A stretch of DNA of 64,000 bases from Pseudovibrio ascidiaceicola (GCF_900114245.1 NZ_FOSK01000002.1:329576-393575), one strand, 5' to 3'. Numbered from the stretch's first letter, positions 19,150 through 29,596 are shown. The notes: a model not told the origin generated them from the sequence alone. Numbers and translations: made by a program.

Positions 19150-20574
19150 CTTTAGCGAGCGTGGGTTTGGCGCGCCTTGCAGAACGTCTGCACGGACTGG
19201 ACGTGGCGGTGAGAACAGGAAGCCCTGCGCACAGCGGATGTCCATTTCCAGAAGCTCCAGCACAGCGCCTTCGCTCTCCACGTGATCCACGATCAGCTCG
19301 ATGCCATAGCGTTGTAGCAGGCTACCGAAGTCTGCCGGGTGGATGTTGCTCTTGGCCAGATCATCTTCATGCAACAACAAACGTGATGCATGCAGCTTTG
19401 CGAACCGGAAGCCGCGATCAGCCAAAGCACGGAAGTCCATGCGCAGGTCGGTGATGCGATCTACAGAGAAACGGAAGCCCAACTCAGCAAGTGCTGCGAG
19501 GCTTTCGTACTCAATCGCGCTCATGACAGCTACATCAGCCTGAGAGAACTCGAAGATCAGCAAATCTGAGTAGGTGTCGTTGGCGCGCACGAACTCCAAA
19601 AAGCCCGGGAAGAAGTTTTCATCCATGAGCGTGCTTGGAGACAGGTTACAGAACAAGCCTGCTTCTCTGTTGCGGGTTGCCAGACGCTTCAGGATCTGGA
19701 GAGATCGGAACAACAAAATGTTGTCGATCGCTGGCATTTGGCCGGTGCGATCCGCTTCCTGGAGGAACTCGATTGGCTCCAGTGTGTCGCCATTGGCTTT
19801 ACGCAGGCGCGTCAGGGCCTCGTAATAACGAACACGGCGCTGCGGCAACGTGACGATTGGCTGGAGGTAGAGGTCCACCCTGCCCGCTTCGATGCTTGCG
19901 CGAATTTCTTCAGCCAACGCGGCATTGGGATGGTGCATGCGCGGAGCTGCCGGGCGCTTCATTTCCGGTGCACGTGTCTCAGCAAACGGTTCATGCACTG
20001 CTGCCATCGGTTGGCTTGCTGCCATTGGTTGGCCCGCAGCGCTCGCAAATGCTGCTGCAGCCTGACTGGCCAGATCAACGGATGGTTCCTTCACCGCTTG
20101 CGGCGAGGCTAAGCGTTGAGCTGGTTGAGGCTGAAACTGTGCTTGCTTGGTGCGCTGGTCCTCGATGGCGATGCCCTGATCCTCGATCCGGGTTTCCATG
20201 TCGGCCATTGCTTCGGCCATCTGCTTCACCAGAGAACCGATAACCTCCACTTCAGCAAACAGCGGGTCGATCTCTTCCCGGGTGCGGCGTGGAATGTTGT
20301 GCTCTACACCAGTAAGGCGGCCTTCGAGGTTGCCTACATCATCATCAATGACTGCAATCCGCTCTTCCAAGCGATTGACGGCGTCAGATACTGCGGATTT
20401 TTCCTGAGAGCGGGTCAACATGAAATGGATGAAGATCATGGTGCACATCGCCGTGAAGGCAACGGTGATGGCCTCGCCAACCGGACGCGCAAAAAGGTAG
20501 ACCATCACAGTGCCACAAGAGGCCGCAATGGCTGAAATAGAAAACAAAATGGAAATGTTCGCCAAGCGCGTCAT
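19135..20574 (-). CDS. Membrane-anchored EAL-domain protein with degenerate active site
   Basis: The 479-residue protein has two N-terminal membrane helices (about 5-30 and 35-53), a coiled coil (about 57-140), a Pro/Ala/Gln linker (145-215) and a C-terminal EAL domain (220-465). Within it EAL (252-254), N310, E342 and K393 are kept. The metal-binding DDFG motif reads VDRI (371-374), and the AEGVE glutamate is Asp (D430). Cyclic-di-GMP hydrolysis is therefore doubtful; it may bind the nucleotide or a protein partner. It is divergent from a sigma-54 activator across a 380-base intergenic region. Confidence 0.88.
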   Translation of the reverse strand: MTRLANISILFSISAIAASCGTVMVYLFARPVGEAITVAFTAMCTMIFIHFMLTRSQEKSAVSDAVNRLEERIAVIDDDVGNLEGRLTGVEHNIPRRTREEIDPLFAEVEVIGSLVKQMAEAMADMETRIEDQGIAIEDQRTKQAQFQPQPAQRLASPQAVKEPSVDLASQAAAAFASAAGQPMAASQPMAAVHEPFAETRAPEMKRPAAPRMHHPNAALAEEIRASIEAGRVDLYLQPIVTLPQRRVRYYEALTRLRKANGDTLEPIEFLQEADRTGQMPAIDNILLFRSLQILKRLATRNREAGLFCNLSPSTLMDENFFPGFLEFVRANDTYSDLLIFEFSQADVAVMSAIEYESLAALAELGFRFSVDRITDLRMDFRALADRGFRFAKLHASRLLLHEDDLAKSNIHPADFGSLLQRYGIELIVDHVESEGAVLELLEMDIRCAQGFLFSPPRPVRADVLQGAPNPRSLKKEAS

Positions 20575-20954
20575 ATCCTCAAGAGTACCTGTTGGTCCGA
20601 ATCACAAAATACATACCTGAATTTTGCCGCATTTACCGAGGTCGTTCGAACCCTATACCCATTATATTTCTAGGGAAAACCCGTGTTGTCCCCGCAAGAA
20701 TGACAATAGAGCTACATATATCATCAGCGCATACGATTTTCGTCACAATCCCGAGCTGAACTTAGGCGCGCGATTCTGGCGAACGGCGATATTTATCGGG
20801 TAAGAAAGTTGCTCGAAGCGTTCTGCGTGAAAGAAATTAACTGCATAATGCAATCAACCTCGAAAACGAAAAGGGTTTGTTTACCCTGTTTGCACAAACT
20901 CAGGGTGTCGAATGATTGTCGGCATGATGTATTGATTTTTGAGGTTGCCTGCCA
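20575..20954. other. Divergent promoter region between EAL gene and sigma-54 activator
   Basis: 380 bases without a supported gene, moderately AT-rich, serving both flanking starts. No known operator or RNA was recognised. Confidence 0.5.
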
Positions 20955-22406
20955 ATGGGATCCCCCAAAGCTACCAATAGGTTTTTGAACGCCTGTGTCG
21001 TGGACACTAATCGTGCAGAGGCTCGTAAAACCAGTAGTGCTTTGTCGAAGCATGTTACCAGCGGACAACCTGCGCATGTTCTTGCCAGTAAGGAACATGC
21101 CGTCGCCTTTTTGCGACATACCCCAATCAACATCGTTATTGTCGATCTTGAATGCATTGGAGGAGAAGCCGAGCTTTCTGAGATTGTCGCTGCTGCTCCA
21201 CGCGCGGTTATGATTGCAGTCAGCGCCAAGGGGTCTGTGAGCCGTGCCATGAATGCCATGCGCAATGGCGCTCATGACTTTTTGACCAAACCCTACACAA
21301 GCGAAATGCTTTTGGAGAAACTTGAAGCACATCTGGGTGTCTTCAAGAGAGCGGCACCTTCCCCTTCACTTCCAGTCTCAGCTAGCCCAGAGGCAATTGT
21401 CTCCAGTGACACGTCTGGAACGGCTGCTCAGTTTGAAGGGTTTGTGGGCGCTTCCAACCGTATGCAAAGCGTTTATGCGCAGATCAACCGGATGGCCACA
21501 TCCAGCGCACCGGCCTTCATTACCGGAGAATCAGGTACAGGCAAGGAATTGTGTGCACAGGCGCTGCACGCCAGATCTGCACGCAAAGGCGGGCCTTTTG
21601 TCGCAATCAACTGTGGAGCGATTCCAGCCAATCTGATGGAGTCTGAGATCTTCGGTCATGCACGCGGTGCCTTTACCGGAGCTGATGAAGCCAGAGCCGG
21701 GGCGGCAGAGCTTGCCGATGGGGGAACTCTGTTCCTTGATGAAATTGGCGAGATGGAACTCTGCCTGCAGAGCAAGCTTTTGCGCTTCCTTCAGACCGGC
21801 TCCATTCAGCGGGTTGGAGAGCATAAACCGCGTTCACTGGATCTGCGCGTTATCTGCGCAACCAACAGAGATCCCAAAACAGAGATCACCGCTGGTCGCT
21901 TTCGTGAAGATCTGTTCTATCGTCTCCACGTCCTGCCGATCCGTCTGCCCGCTCTTCGGGAGCGCCGCGAAGACATCCCGTCTCTTGCTCAAACATTCCT
22001 GAAGAAGTACGCAGCAGAAGAAAACCGCAGATTTCAGCGTTTTTCGACCTATGCAGAGGCTCTTTTGCTGCAGCACAGCTGGCCGGGTAATGTGCGCGAA
22101 CTGGAGAATGTCATTCGCCAGCTTGTGGTCATGAATGACGGTGATGAAGTCACTGAGCTCATGCTCTCTCCTTTGCTGCGCGAACAGGCTGTTCCGGTCC
22201 TTTCTGACATTGCCTTCAGCACAAGCGAACCGATGCCTTCCATGGGGCGGTCTATCGAACCGCTCTGGTTTCAGGAAAAGCAGATTATCGAGACCACGCT
22301 TGAAACTTTTGACGGCAACATTGCCCTTGCAGCTGCCGCTTTGGAAATCAGCCCCTCGACCATCTACCGGAAGAAGCAATCCTGGGCTGAACGGGCCAGT
22401 GCCTGA
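20955..22406 (+). CDS. Sigma-54-dependent response regulator (NtrC class)
   Basis: The 483-residue protein has three domains. The N-terminal receiver (1-125) shows VVD, the candidate phospho-acceptor in VIVDLE and Lys in LTKPY. The AAA+ sigma-54 interaction domain (about 155-390) shows Walker A GESGTGKE, the sigma-54 contact loop GAFTGA and Walker B GGTLFLDEIGEM. The C-terminal Fis-type helix-turn-helix reads ALEISPSTIYRKKQ. It should activate sigma-54 promoters after phosphorylation. No partner histidine kinase is in the window. GAGG lies about ten bases before the ATG. A minus-strand gene for an EAL protein is divergent. Confidence 0.93.
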   Translation: MGSPKATNRFLNACVVDTNRAEARKTSSALSKHVTSGQPAHVLASKEHAVAFLRHTPINIVIVDLECIGGEAELSEIVAAAPRAVMIAVSAKGSVSRAMNAMRNGAHDFLTKPYTSEMLLEKLEAHLGVFKRAAPSPSLPVSASPEAIVSSDTSGTAAQFEGFVGASNRMQSVYAQINRMATSSAPAFITGESGTGKELCAQALHARSARKGGPFVAINCGAIPANLMESEIFGHARGAFTGADEARAGAAELADGGTLFLDEIGEMELCLQSKLLRFLQTGSIQRVGEHKPRSLDLRVICATNRDPKTEITAGRFREDLFYRLHVLPIRLPALRERREDIPSLAQTFLKKYAAEENRRFQRFSTYAEALLLQHSWPGNVRELENVIRQLVVMNDGDEVTELMLSPLLREQAVPVLSDIAFSTSEPMPSMGRSIEPLWFQEKQIIETTLETFDGNIALAAAALEISPSTIYRKKQSWAERASA

Positions 22407-22580
22407 TCAATTGCGTGGTAATTGCTTAACCATCGCATGTGGAATGTCTTCGTGACGCATATCTAAGCTGCCTCAACAAATGGGGCAGTATTGTCTCCCT
22501 TAGATTTAAGAGTTATACCACCGCCAAGAATCAGGTGAGTGCCGCAGATGTTGTGTTCTGCTGGCTCTAGGGGGCTAACA

Positions 22581-23156
22581 ATGCCATTTACAGTGAGAGG
22601 GATGTCAGCTTACGCAAAAGCTGCAGCCTGTTCTATTTTTGCGGTTGCTTTGTTGGGTAGCGCTGCATCTGCTGAAGACAAGAGCGTGCCGAGCGCTGGC
22701 TTTAAAGCTGCGCAGGACGCTTATGCCATTGCCTGGCAGCAGCAGCCACTCGCTTTTACGGCAGCAAAGTTCATCGCGTTACCAGCTGAAAGTTACGGTG
22801 CTTATACAGCTTTGGAGACTGCAGAGTTCCAGAGCGGTGACCCACTGACCGTGTACGCTGAGCCTGTTGGCTTCTCTTATAAAGAGGTGAGCGGCACATA
22901 TGCGATTGATCTGAGCGTTGACTTTGAACTGCGCAACACCACTGGTCAGGTGCTTGCCTCTCAGGACGGGTTTACCGCGTTGCACTCCGCAAGCTTTAAT
23001 CAGATCCGCGAGTACCAGACCTCTTTGAGTTTCAACCTTACAGGGCTGCAAGCTGGTGAGTATGTGCTGAAAGTACAGTTTAACGACGAGAACTCGGAAA
23101 AATCCGGCAGCTTCGAGCTTCCGTTTTCCATGAAGGATGCACCTCTTCAGAACTAA
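22581..23156 (+). CDS. Secreted protein of unknown function
   Basis: The 191-residue product has a signal peptide ending in SAASA (about residue 28). The mature part is acidic and rich in beta-strand-type sequence, with SLSFNLTGLQAGEYVLKVQFND near the end, reminiscent of a beta-sandwich. No family was recognised. The ATG at 22581 has a GGGGG stretch seven bases upstream; a GTG at 22539 opens the same frame but lacks support. A terminator follows the gene. Confidence 0.75.
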   Translation: MPFTVRGMSAYAKAAACSIFAVALLGSAASAEDKSVPSAGFKAAQDAYAIAWQQQPLAFTAAKFIALPAESYGAYTALETAEFQSGDPLTVYAEPVGFSYKEVSGTYAIDLSVDFELRNTTGQVLASQDGFTALHSASFNQIREYQTSLSFNLTGLQAGEYVLKVQFNDENSEKSGSFELPFSMKDAPLQN

Positions 23157-23182
23157 GAGCTGAAAGCTTCCTGTTAAAGTTC

Positions 23183-23219
23183 AAAAGCTGGCTTTGATCT
23201 TAAAGCCGGCTTTTCTTTT
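23183..23219 (+). terminator. Intrinsic terminator upstream of groESL
   Basis: A 13-bp stem with one G-T pair (23183-23195 with 23202-23214) and a T-rich tail; it isolates groESL from the preceding gene. Confidence 0.82.
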
Positions 23220-23362
23220 GCGCTGATTCCGGAAAATATCATGCAGGGAGCATAGACAGTCCATTCGTCTAGGGTGAGTTGTGACTGTACCCAGATTGCC
23301 CCCAATTTCTCGCAGTATTCCTATATTTTTTGGGCTTCACATTATTTTTTTGCTGCTCTCTC

Positions 23363-23391
23363 CTTGACTATACAAGGGTGTGAAACTACAT
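23363..23391 (+). promoter_or_regulatory. Heat-shock-type promoter of groESL
   Basis: CTTGAC (23363-23368) and CTACAT (23386-23391) are 17 bases apart, resembling alphaproteobacterial RpoH promoters (CTTG-N17-CYTATNT) and also readable by housekeeping sigma. The predicted start near 23398 puts the CIRCE element at the beginning of the transcript. Confidence 0.65.
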
Positions 23392-23404
23392 CATTTCACG
23401 GTTG

Positions 23405-23431
23405 TTAGCACTCTGCCTTTGGGAGTGCTAA
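23405..23431 (+). promoter_or_regulatory. CIRCE operator (HrcA binding site)
   Basis: TTAGCACTC-N9-GAGTGCTAA is a perfect match to the CIRCE consensus. It lies 103 bases before groES, so HrcA should repress the operon at low temperature. The hrcA gene is not in the window. Confidence 0.96.
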
Positions 23432-23533
23432 TCACTGTGGGCCCGCAAGGTTTCACCCACTCTCAAAGTTTTTAACCTTCGCGTCCGGGCGCTGCCTAAA
23501 AGGGGCGCTCGCGTATGAGAGGAAGAGCCAATT

Positions 23534-23821
23534 ATGAAGTTTCGTCCGCTACACGACCGTGTTGTCGTTCGCCGCATTGAGTCTGAAGAAAAAACAGCTG
23601 GTGGCATCATCATTCCTGACACTGCAAAAGAAAAGCCACAGGAAGGCGAAGTTATCGCTGTTGGCGCTGGCGCACGTAAGGACAACGGTGAGCTGATCGC
23701 TATCGACGTTAAAGCTGGTGACCGCGTTCTGTTCGGCAAATGGTCCGGTACTGAAGTTAAGATCGACGGTGAAGACCTGCTGATCATGAAGGAATCCGAC
23801 ATCATGGGTATCCTGGCTTAA
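23534..23821 (+). CDS. groES: Co-chaperonin GroES
   Basis: The 95-residue Hsp10 forms the heptameric lid of the GroEL cage. The signature [29 protein letters not shown] covers the N-terminus and mobile loop. The family end motif KESDIMGIL is present. GAGGAAGAG precedes the ATG. It is the first gene of the groESL operon, 65 bases before groEL, under CIRCE and a heat-shock-type promoter. Confidence 0.98.
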   Translation: MKFRPLHDRVVVRRIESEEKTAGGIIIPDTAKEKPQEGEVIAVGAGARKDNGELIAIDVKAGDRVLFGKWSGTEVKIDGEDLLIMKESDIMGILA

Positions 23822-23877
23822 TTCCAGGCCATTGTTGAGACCCTACGATCCCTTCTGTTATTCAAGAATTTAAGTGA

Positions 23878-25539
<1,662 letters not shown>

Positions 25540-25567
25540 GCCAAGCCAACCAACGCTTAAACGAACT

Positions 25568-25594
25568 AGGGCATCCTTCGGGGTGCCCTTTTTT
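25568..25594 (+). terminator. Intrinsic terminator of groESL
   Basis: The stem AGGGCATCC/GGGTGCCCT (one G-T pair) with a short TTCG-type loop is followed by six T. Confidence 0.92.
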
Positions 25595-25633
25595 GCATTG
25601 TCACAAACAGCTTTAGCTAGGAATTAGCAACAC

Positions 25634-26080
25634 ATGAGTGAACTAAAACAAAAACACCATGACATTTGGCAAGCAGTCAAAGACCAGATGTCTGACACTA
25701 AACTGCCGATTAAACTGAGAAATAATGTTCCTGACGGAAGTTACTACGACATCAAATTTGGCATACCGAACGCTTACCTCAGCCTTCACTACCTGGATGA
25801 AGAAAACTGCGCGAAAGTTATGATCAACTTTCGGAATGAGCGCGGCGAGGCCTACTTCAAAGAACTGCTACGCCAAAAAGAACATGTTGAGACCGAGATC
25901 GGCGCATCCCTTGATTGGGACCCTGCTGAACATGCTCGATATTGCAGCATAGTTTTATGGAAAAGAGATGTTGATCTTGGCACCAACACGACAATGCCTG
26001 AGCTTGCAGATTGGTATGTAACCTGGCTTGGAAACTTCCACATGGCACTCTTCCCTCTGCTCTCAGCAATTCCCAAATAG
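25634..26080 (+). CDS. Conserved hypothetical protein (DUF4268-like)
   Basis: The 148-residue cytoplasmic protein has no signal peptide or membrane helix. Alternating strands and helices with FGIPNAYLSLHYLDEENCAKVMINF and a C-terminal WYVTWLGNFHMALFPLL recall the DUF4268 fold seen at the end of some restriction-related proteins. The family call is tentative. The gene is isolated between two terminators, and no function can be given. Confidence 0.65.
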   Translation: MSELKQKHHDIWQAVKDQMSDTKLPIKLRNNVPDGSYYDIKFGIPNAYLSLHYLDEENCAKVMINFRNERGEAYFKELLRQKEHVETEIGASLDWDPAEHARYCSIVLWKRDVDLGTNTTMPELADWYVTWLGNFHMALFPLLSAIPK

Positions 26081-26093
26081 CAATCGAAATGAA

Positions 26094-26122
26094 AGCACCT
26101 TAAATGGTGCTCTTATTTTTTT
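26094..26122 (+). terminator. Intrinsic terminator after the DUF4268-like gene
   Basis: AGCACC (26094-26099) pairs with GGTGCT (26106-26111), followed by a T-rich stretch. Confidence 0.8.
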
Positions 26123-26205
26123 GCGTTACGCTTCAACCTGTTCGACCTTTAAACACTCAATCTGATCCAACAATCTGCTTCAGCTGACAATCGGAAGAGT
26201 CTTAT

Positions 26206-26859
26206 ATGAAAAATCGCGTGGCTTTGGTTTTTGGTTCAACAGGCCTGATTGGCTGTCAGGTGGTTCGGCGGTTGCTTACCAGTGAGGCGTATGGCGAAGT
26301 TCATGCCATGACTCGCAAAGAGCTGAGTATTGAGAATGCTAAGCTTCATGTGCATCTGACTGATTTCAGCGACCTTTCCTCCCTTCAACTACCAACAAAC
26401 GTGACAGATGTGTTTTGCTGTCTGGGCACCACGCAGAAGAAAGCTGGCTCAAAAGAAGCGTTTTACGCGATTGACTTCCAACTTGCCTTCGATCTTGCGC
26501 GGCTGGCACGTGAGGCGGGTGCAGAGCAGTTTCTCATGGTTTCTTCGATTGGTGCTGCGGCAGACAGTTCCAACTACTATCTGAAGGTCAAAGGGGAGCT
26601 GGAACAGGCGGTTCGTGGGTTGTCTTATCCTTGCACAAAAGTGTTCCGACCGTCTTTGTTGCTTGGTGAGCGTCAGGAACAACGCTTTGCGGAAGGGCTA
26701 GCTGGATCAGTACTGCCACACCTTTCGTTTCTCTTCCAAGGCCCTTTGCGGAAGTATCGTCCAATCGAGGGCACAGCAGTTGCACATGCATTGGTTGCGG
26801 GGCCCTTGAAGGTGGGAATGGATTTCGCGTTCTGGAAGGCGACGAGATTGCAAAGTTAG
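26206..26859 (+). CDS. NAD(P)-binding oxidoreductase, atypical SDR (HTATIP2-like)
   Basis: The 217-residue Rossmann protein starts with the cofactor loop VFGSTGLIGCQVVRRLL. It continues with VFCCLGTTQKKAGSKEAF, the catalytic-type serine in MVSSIGA and a YYLKVKGELE stretch carrying the Tyr-x-x-x-Lys-like pair, then RPSLLLGER. This order matches the small NAD(P)H-binding proteins related to HTATIP2/YbjT. The substrate is unknown. A direct repeat begins right after the stop and a terminator lies at 26931-26949. Confidence 0.82.
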   Translation: MKNRVALVFGSTGLIGCQVVRRLLTSEAYGEVHAMTRKELSIENAKLHVHLTDFSDLSSLQLPTNVTDVFCCLGTTQKKAGSKEAFYAIDFQLAFDLARLAREAGAEQFLMVSSIGAAADSSNYYLKVKGELEQAVRGLSYPCTKVFRPSLLLGERQEQRFAEGLAGSVLPHLSFLFQGPLRKYRPIEGTAVAHALVAGPLKVGMDFAFWKATRLQS

Positions 26860-26873
26860 CTGGCTGAGCGAAA

Positions 26874-26934
26874 ATCTTATCCCCCTCTCCCTAACACACT
26901 CCATACGAATCCTGTGTCCATGTAAACGGGCACC
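26874..26934. repeat. Direct repeat copy 1
   Basis: About 61 bases matching 27692-27752: the first 33 bases are identical and 21 of the next 28 match. Both copies lie directly downstream of a gene stop, 818 bases apart, and bracket the secreted-protein gene at 27078-27671. No other copy was found in the window. Confidence 0.8.
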
Positions 26935-26949
26935 TCTTGAGGTGTTTTT
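26931..26949 (+). terminator. Weak intrinsic terminator after the SDR gene
   Basis: CACCTC and GAGGTG form a short hairpin followed by five T; it overlaps the end of repeat copy 1. Confidence 0.6.
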
Positions 26950-27077
26950 ATGCCTCGCTGTGGTGCTCTAAGTCAGCGTTTTGGGCTCCGGCCTTTTGTC
27001 TAACTCGCCCTGTTACCGATTGAGTGATAATCGACATACCATTAGACATAACTTTGTATTTCAAGGTGTTAACAACT

Positions 27078-27671
27078 ATGCATGTTAGATTTTTAATACA
27101 TTTATTTCTATTTGGTATTCTGTTTACACCAGCTGGTACGCTCGCACAGCAATACATACCCGCACCTGTACACGCGGTTAGCTTTGATGAATGGACTGCC
27201 GCTAATGCACGTCTGGCTAATCAACAACCACTGGAAGAAATTCTTGGTATCTTAGGATTGAGCAGAAAGGACTGGGCTGAGGTCAACACAGCGTTTGAAA
27301 CCGCACTCGCGACGACACCCGGTTATAAACTGGTTGAACACTATGGCGCTGTATTCACTAGTCCAGCAGTTGGCCGTTTTCAGAAAATAGAAGCTCAACC
27401 AGAACCTCACGAAGCATTGAAGAGTTATAGTGACTTTTCACGCATTGAATCACATTTGAGCGTTGCCTCTACGATTGGCGAAGATATCCATCCCGTTTTG
27501 CAGTCATATGGTTTCACGCTTTATCAGTACACACAGGAAGCTAACCGCTGGCACGAAGTGCGAGCAAAGGCGGCACGTACCGGCAACAACGCAGAAATCT
27601 ATCGTCAAAGGCAAATTGACCAGCAGTTTAAGGCGCATTTCGAGAAGCTCTACAAACAGAGCGGAAATTAA
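27078..27671 (+). CDS. Secreted protein of unknown function, flanked by direct repeats
   Basis: The 197-residue product has a signal peptide (MHVRFLIHLFLFGILFTPAGTLAQ) and a helix-rich mature part with WTAANARLANQQPLEEILGILGLSRKDW and a basic tail. No family was recognised. The ATG at 27078 is preferred to one at 27024 because it begins the signal peptide and AAGG lies about ten bases upstream. The gene sits between two copies of a direct repeat, so it may be a recent insertion or duplication product. Confidence 0.72.
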   Translation: MHVRFLIHLFLFGILFTPAGTLAQQYIPAPVHAVSFDEWTAANARLANQQPLEEILGILGLSRKDWAEVNTAFETALATTPGYKLVEHYGAVFTSPAVGRFQKIEAQPEPHEALKSYSDFSRIESHLSVASTIGEDIHPVLQSYGFTLYQYTQEANRWHEVRAKAARTGNNAEIYRQRQIDQQFKAHFEKLYKQSGN

Positions 27672-27691
27672 GCTGGCTTTCTTCTTGTAAG

Positions 27692-27752
27692 ATCTTATCC
27701 CCCTCTCCCTAACACACTCCATACTAATCTCATGTCCACGTACACGGGCAGC
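27692..27752. repeat. Direct repeat copy 2
   Basis: Second copy of the repeat at 26874-26934, starting 21 bases after the stop of the secreted-protein gene. It leads into the GC-rich non-coding stretch at 27753-28050. Confidence 0.8.
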
Positions 27753-28050
27753 TGGCGGAGCGACCGTCGGTGTGGCGTGGGCTGGGCGGGGCTACCGGGA
27801 GACATAACGCATCCTCCGGCGGGTCCGTTGAAACACCCCTTGAAAGTCTTTAGTGCAGGGACCAAGCGGAAGCTGGTCACCCGATGGGCGTCTACACTGG
27901 CAGCTGCAGCTGTCAGGGACAAGTCAAACTGTCCTTTACAGCAACTGCCCTGACTGTGAGACCTGAAGCAAAGCCTTGTGTTTTGTAAGGGCTGATCTTG
28001 ATGGGTAGGCACCTGCTCCCAATGCCTTTCGGTGGAGACCTTGTTTCATA
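27753..28050. other. GC-rich structured non-coding stretch
   Basis: No convincing gene is present; the open frames on both strands have compositions unlike their neighbours. Nested inverted repeats occur, such as GTCAGGG (27912-27918) with CCCTGAC (27948-27954) enclosing GGAC/GTCC, and the palindrome CAGCTGCAGCTG. It does not match tmRNA, RNase P RNA, SRP RNA or rRNA by the motifs I could check. It may encode a structured RNA or be a decayed element. Confidence 0.4.
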
Positions 28051-28051
28051 C

Positions 28052-28130
28052 AAAAACGCCCGGGCGAGGCGAGCAGCCAATGCCGAAGAAACTAATTTAC
28101 TTACAATGCGCAGGTATTGCCTGCTCGCCT
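28052..28130 (-). terminator. Minus-strand terminator and inverted repeat after the sugar porter gene
   Basis: The palindrome CGCCCGGGCG (28057-28066) is followed on the minus strand by TTTTT. Just upstream on that strand, 18-base arms with two mismatches (28067-28084 and 28113-28130) form a longer hairpin. It lies about 80-150 bases beyond the sugar porter stop. Confidence 0.6.
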
Positions 28131-28207
28131 TGCTCATCCCGCATCCTGGGAACCTAAGCTTCACCACTGCATGGGAAACCATGTGGTGCCATTGGTGTTT
28201 GCAGGCC

Positions 28208-29596
28208 CTATTCGCCAGCGACGGGCCCTTCAGCCGTCTTGCTACCACCTTTGTGGAACAGCTCGTAGATATCTTCCAAAGACACTCCTTTGGTCTCTGG
28301 TGCGCGGCGGATGGCGTAGACGGTTCCGATGCAACAGCATATGGCGAAGAACAGAAAGATCTCGGTGATCGTGAAGAGCTGGTTCAATTTGGGGAAACCA
28401 AACACCACAAGGAATGTGAAGACCCAGTTGACGGTTACCGCCACGACCATTCCTTTGGCTCTCAGGTAATTGGGGAATACCTCTGACATATAGACCCATG
28501 GCAGCGGCCCCATGGAGAGGGAATAGGAGATCACGTAGAGGCAAAGACCTGAGACAGAAAGAGCTGTCCCAATCCCGTCCCCCATGAGAAATCCTCCCAC
28601 GATCAGGAATTGAGAGAGTGCGCAGGCGGGTAAGCCGTAGACCATCAGGGGCCTGCGGCCAACGCGGTCAATGAGGAGCAAGCTGGCAGCGGCAGCGAGA
28701 GCGAGGGCTGCACCAAGACCGACCGTTGCAGACAGGCGGCTGGCTTCCTCAGAAAAGCCCAGGTCGCCGAAAAGTTCCGGTGCGTAGAGGATGACCGCAT
28801 TGATGCCGCTGAGCTGCTGGAACAGGAAGGTGAAGACGCAGAAACTGGTGATAGGCCGGTTTCGTGGATTGATGAGATCCAGCCATCCCCCCTTTTGGTC
28901 TGCCACTTCGGCGAGGTCTTCCTCAATCCGCTTAACATTGCCTTTGACCCACGCCACAGATCGGGTTGGTTCAATCTTTTCAAAGACCGCCTCTGCCTCT
29001 GCCGAGCGCTTTGCCATGACGAGCCAACGCGGGCTTTCGGGGGCACTCCAGATGCCAAAGAGTAGAAACGCTGCAGGGATCGCGGAAAGGAGGAACATGA
29101 ACTGCCAGCGATTAATGGCTTCTGCGCTGTAGCCGAGATCAAGCGTGATCAGGTTGGAGAGGTAGCCAATCAAGACACCAAAGGAGATCATAAACTGGAA
29201 CGCGCCGAGCATACGGCCTCTGATCTTGCGCGGTGCAATTTCGGAGACATATTGGGGGCCAGCCATTGAAGACAGGCCAATCCCCATTCCGATGAGTGAG
29301 CGGGCAAATGTGAGGATGAAAAGGTCTTGCGCAACACTGGATAAGACAGCCCCGGTGATAAAGAACAGGGCTGCAATGATGACCGTTGATCGTCTGCCAA
29401 ATTTATCGCTGAGATAGGCGCTCAGGTAGGCTCCAATCAAACCGCCGATGGACAAGGACGCGACCAGAAGACCTCCCCAATACGCGGAGAATTCAAACTC
29501 TGCTTTGATGGGCTCATAAGCGCCAGCGATGACGCCTTCGTTGTAGCCATAGAGCAAACCACAGAGTACGGCGATACATGCCAAGAGGATAATCAT
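28208..29596 (-). CDS. MFS sugar porter (glucose/xylose-type proton symporter family)
   Basis: The 462-residue inner-membrane protein has twelve predicted helices and the full set of sugar-porter signatures: GLLYGYNEGVIAGA in helix 1, DKFGRRS in loop 2-3, PESPRWL in the central loop, QQLSGINAVILYAPELF in helix 7, DRVGRRP, and PETKGVSLEDI at the end. The ATG at 29596 is chosen because AAAGGGA lies six bases upstream and the N-terminus then fits the family. The frame runs on upstream to 29893 with unrelated sequence. Substrate is a hexose, pentose or polyol; it cannot be narrowed. Confidence 0.92.
   Translation of the reverse strand: MIILLACIAVLCGLLYGYNEGVIAGAYEPIKAEFEFSAYWGGLLVASLSIGGLIGAYLSAYLSDKFGRRSTVIIAALFFITGAVLSSVAQDLFILTFARSLIGMGIGLSSMAGPQYVSEIAPRKIRGRMLGAFQFMISFGVLIGYLSNLITLDLGYSAEAINRWQFMFLLSAIPAAFLLFGIWSAPESPRWLVMAKRSAEAEAVFEKIEPTRSVAWVKGNVKRIEEDLAEVADQKGGWLDLINPRNRPITSFCVFTFLFQQLSGINAVILYAPELFGDLGFSEEASRLSATVGLGAALALAAAASLLLIDRVGRRPLMVYGLPACALSQFLIVGGFLMGDGIGTALSVSGLCLYVISYSLSMGPLPWVYMSEVFPNYLRAKGMVVAVTVNWVFTFLVVFGFPKLNQLFTITEIFLFFAICCCIGTVYAIRRAPETKGVSLEDIYELFHKGGSKTAEGPVAGE

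Noticed and set aside
26857-27752. Insertion sequence between the direct repeats
   Set aside because: The enclosed gene is a small secreted protein, with no transposase or terminal inverted repeats, so only a direct-repeat arrangement is reported.
27913-28248. Minus-strand open frame overlapping the end of the sugar porter
   Set aside because: It overlaps the porter stop in another frame and spans the terminator hairpin; composition is not protein-like.
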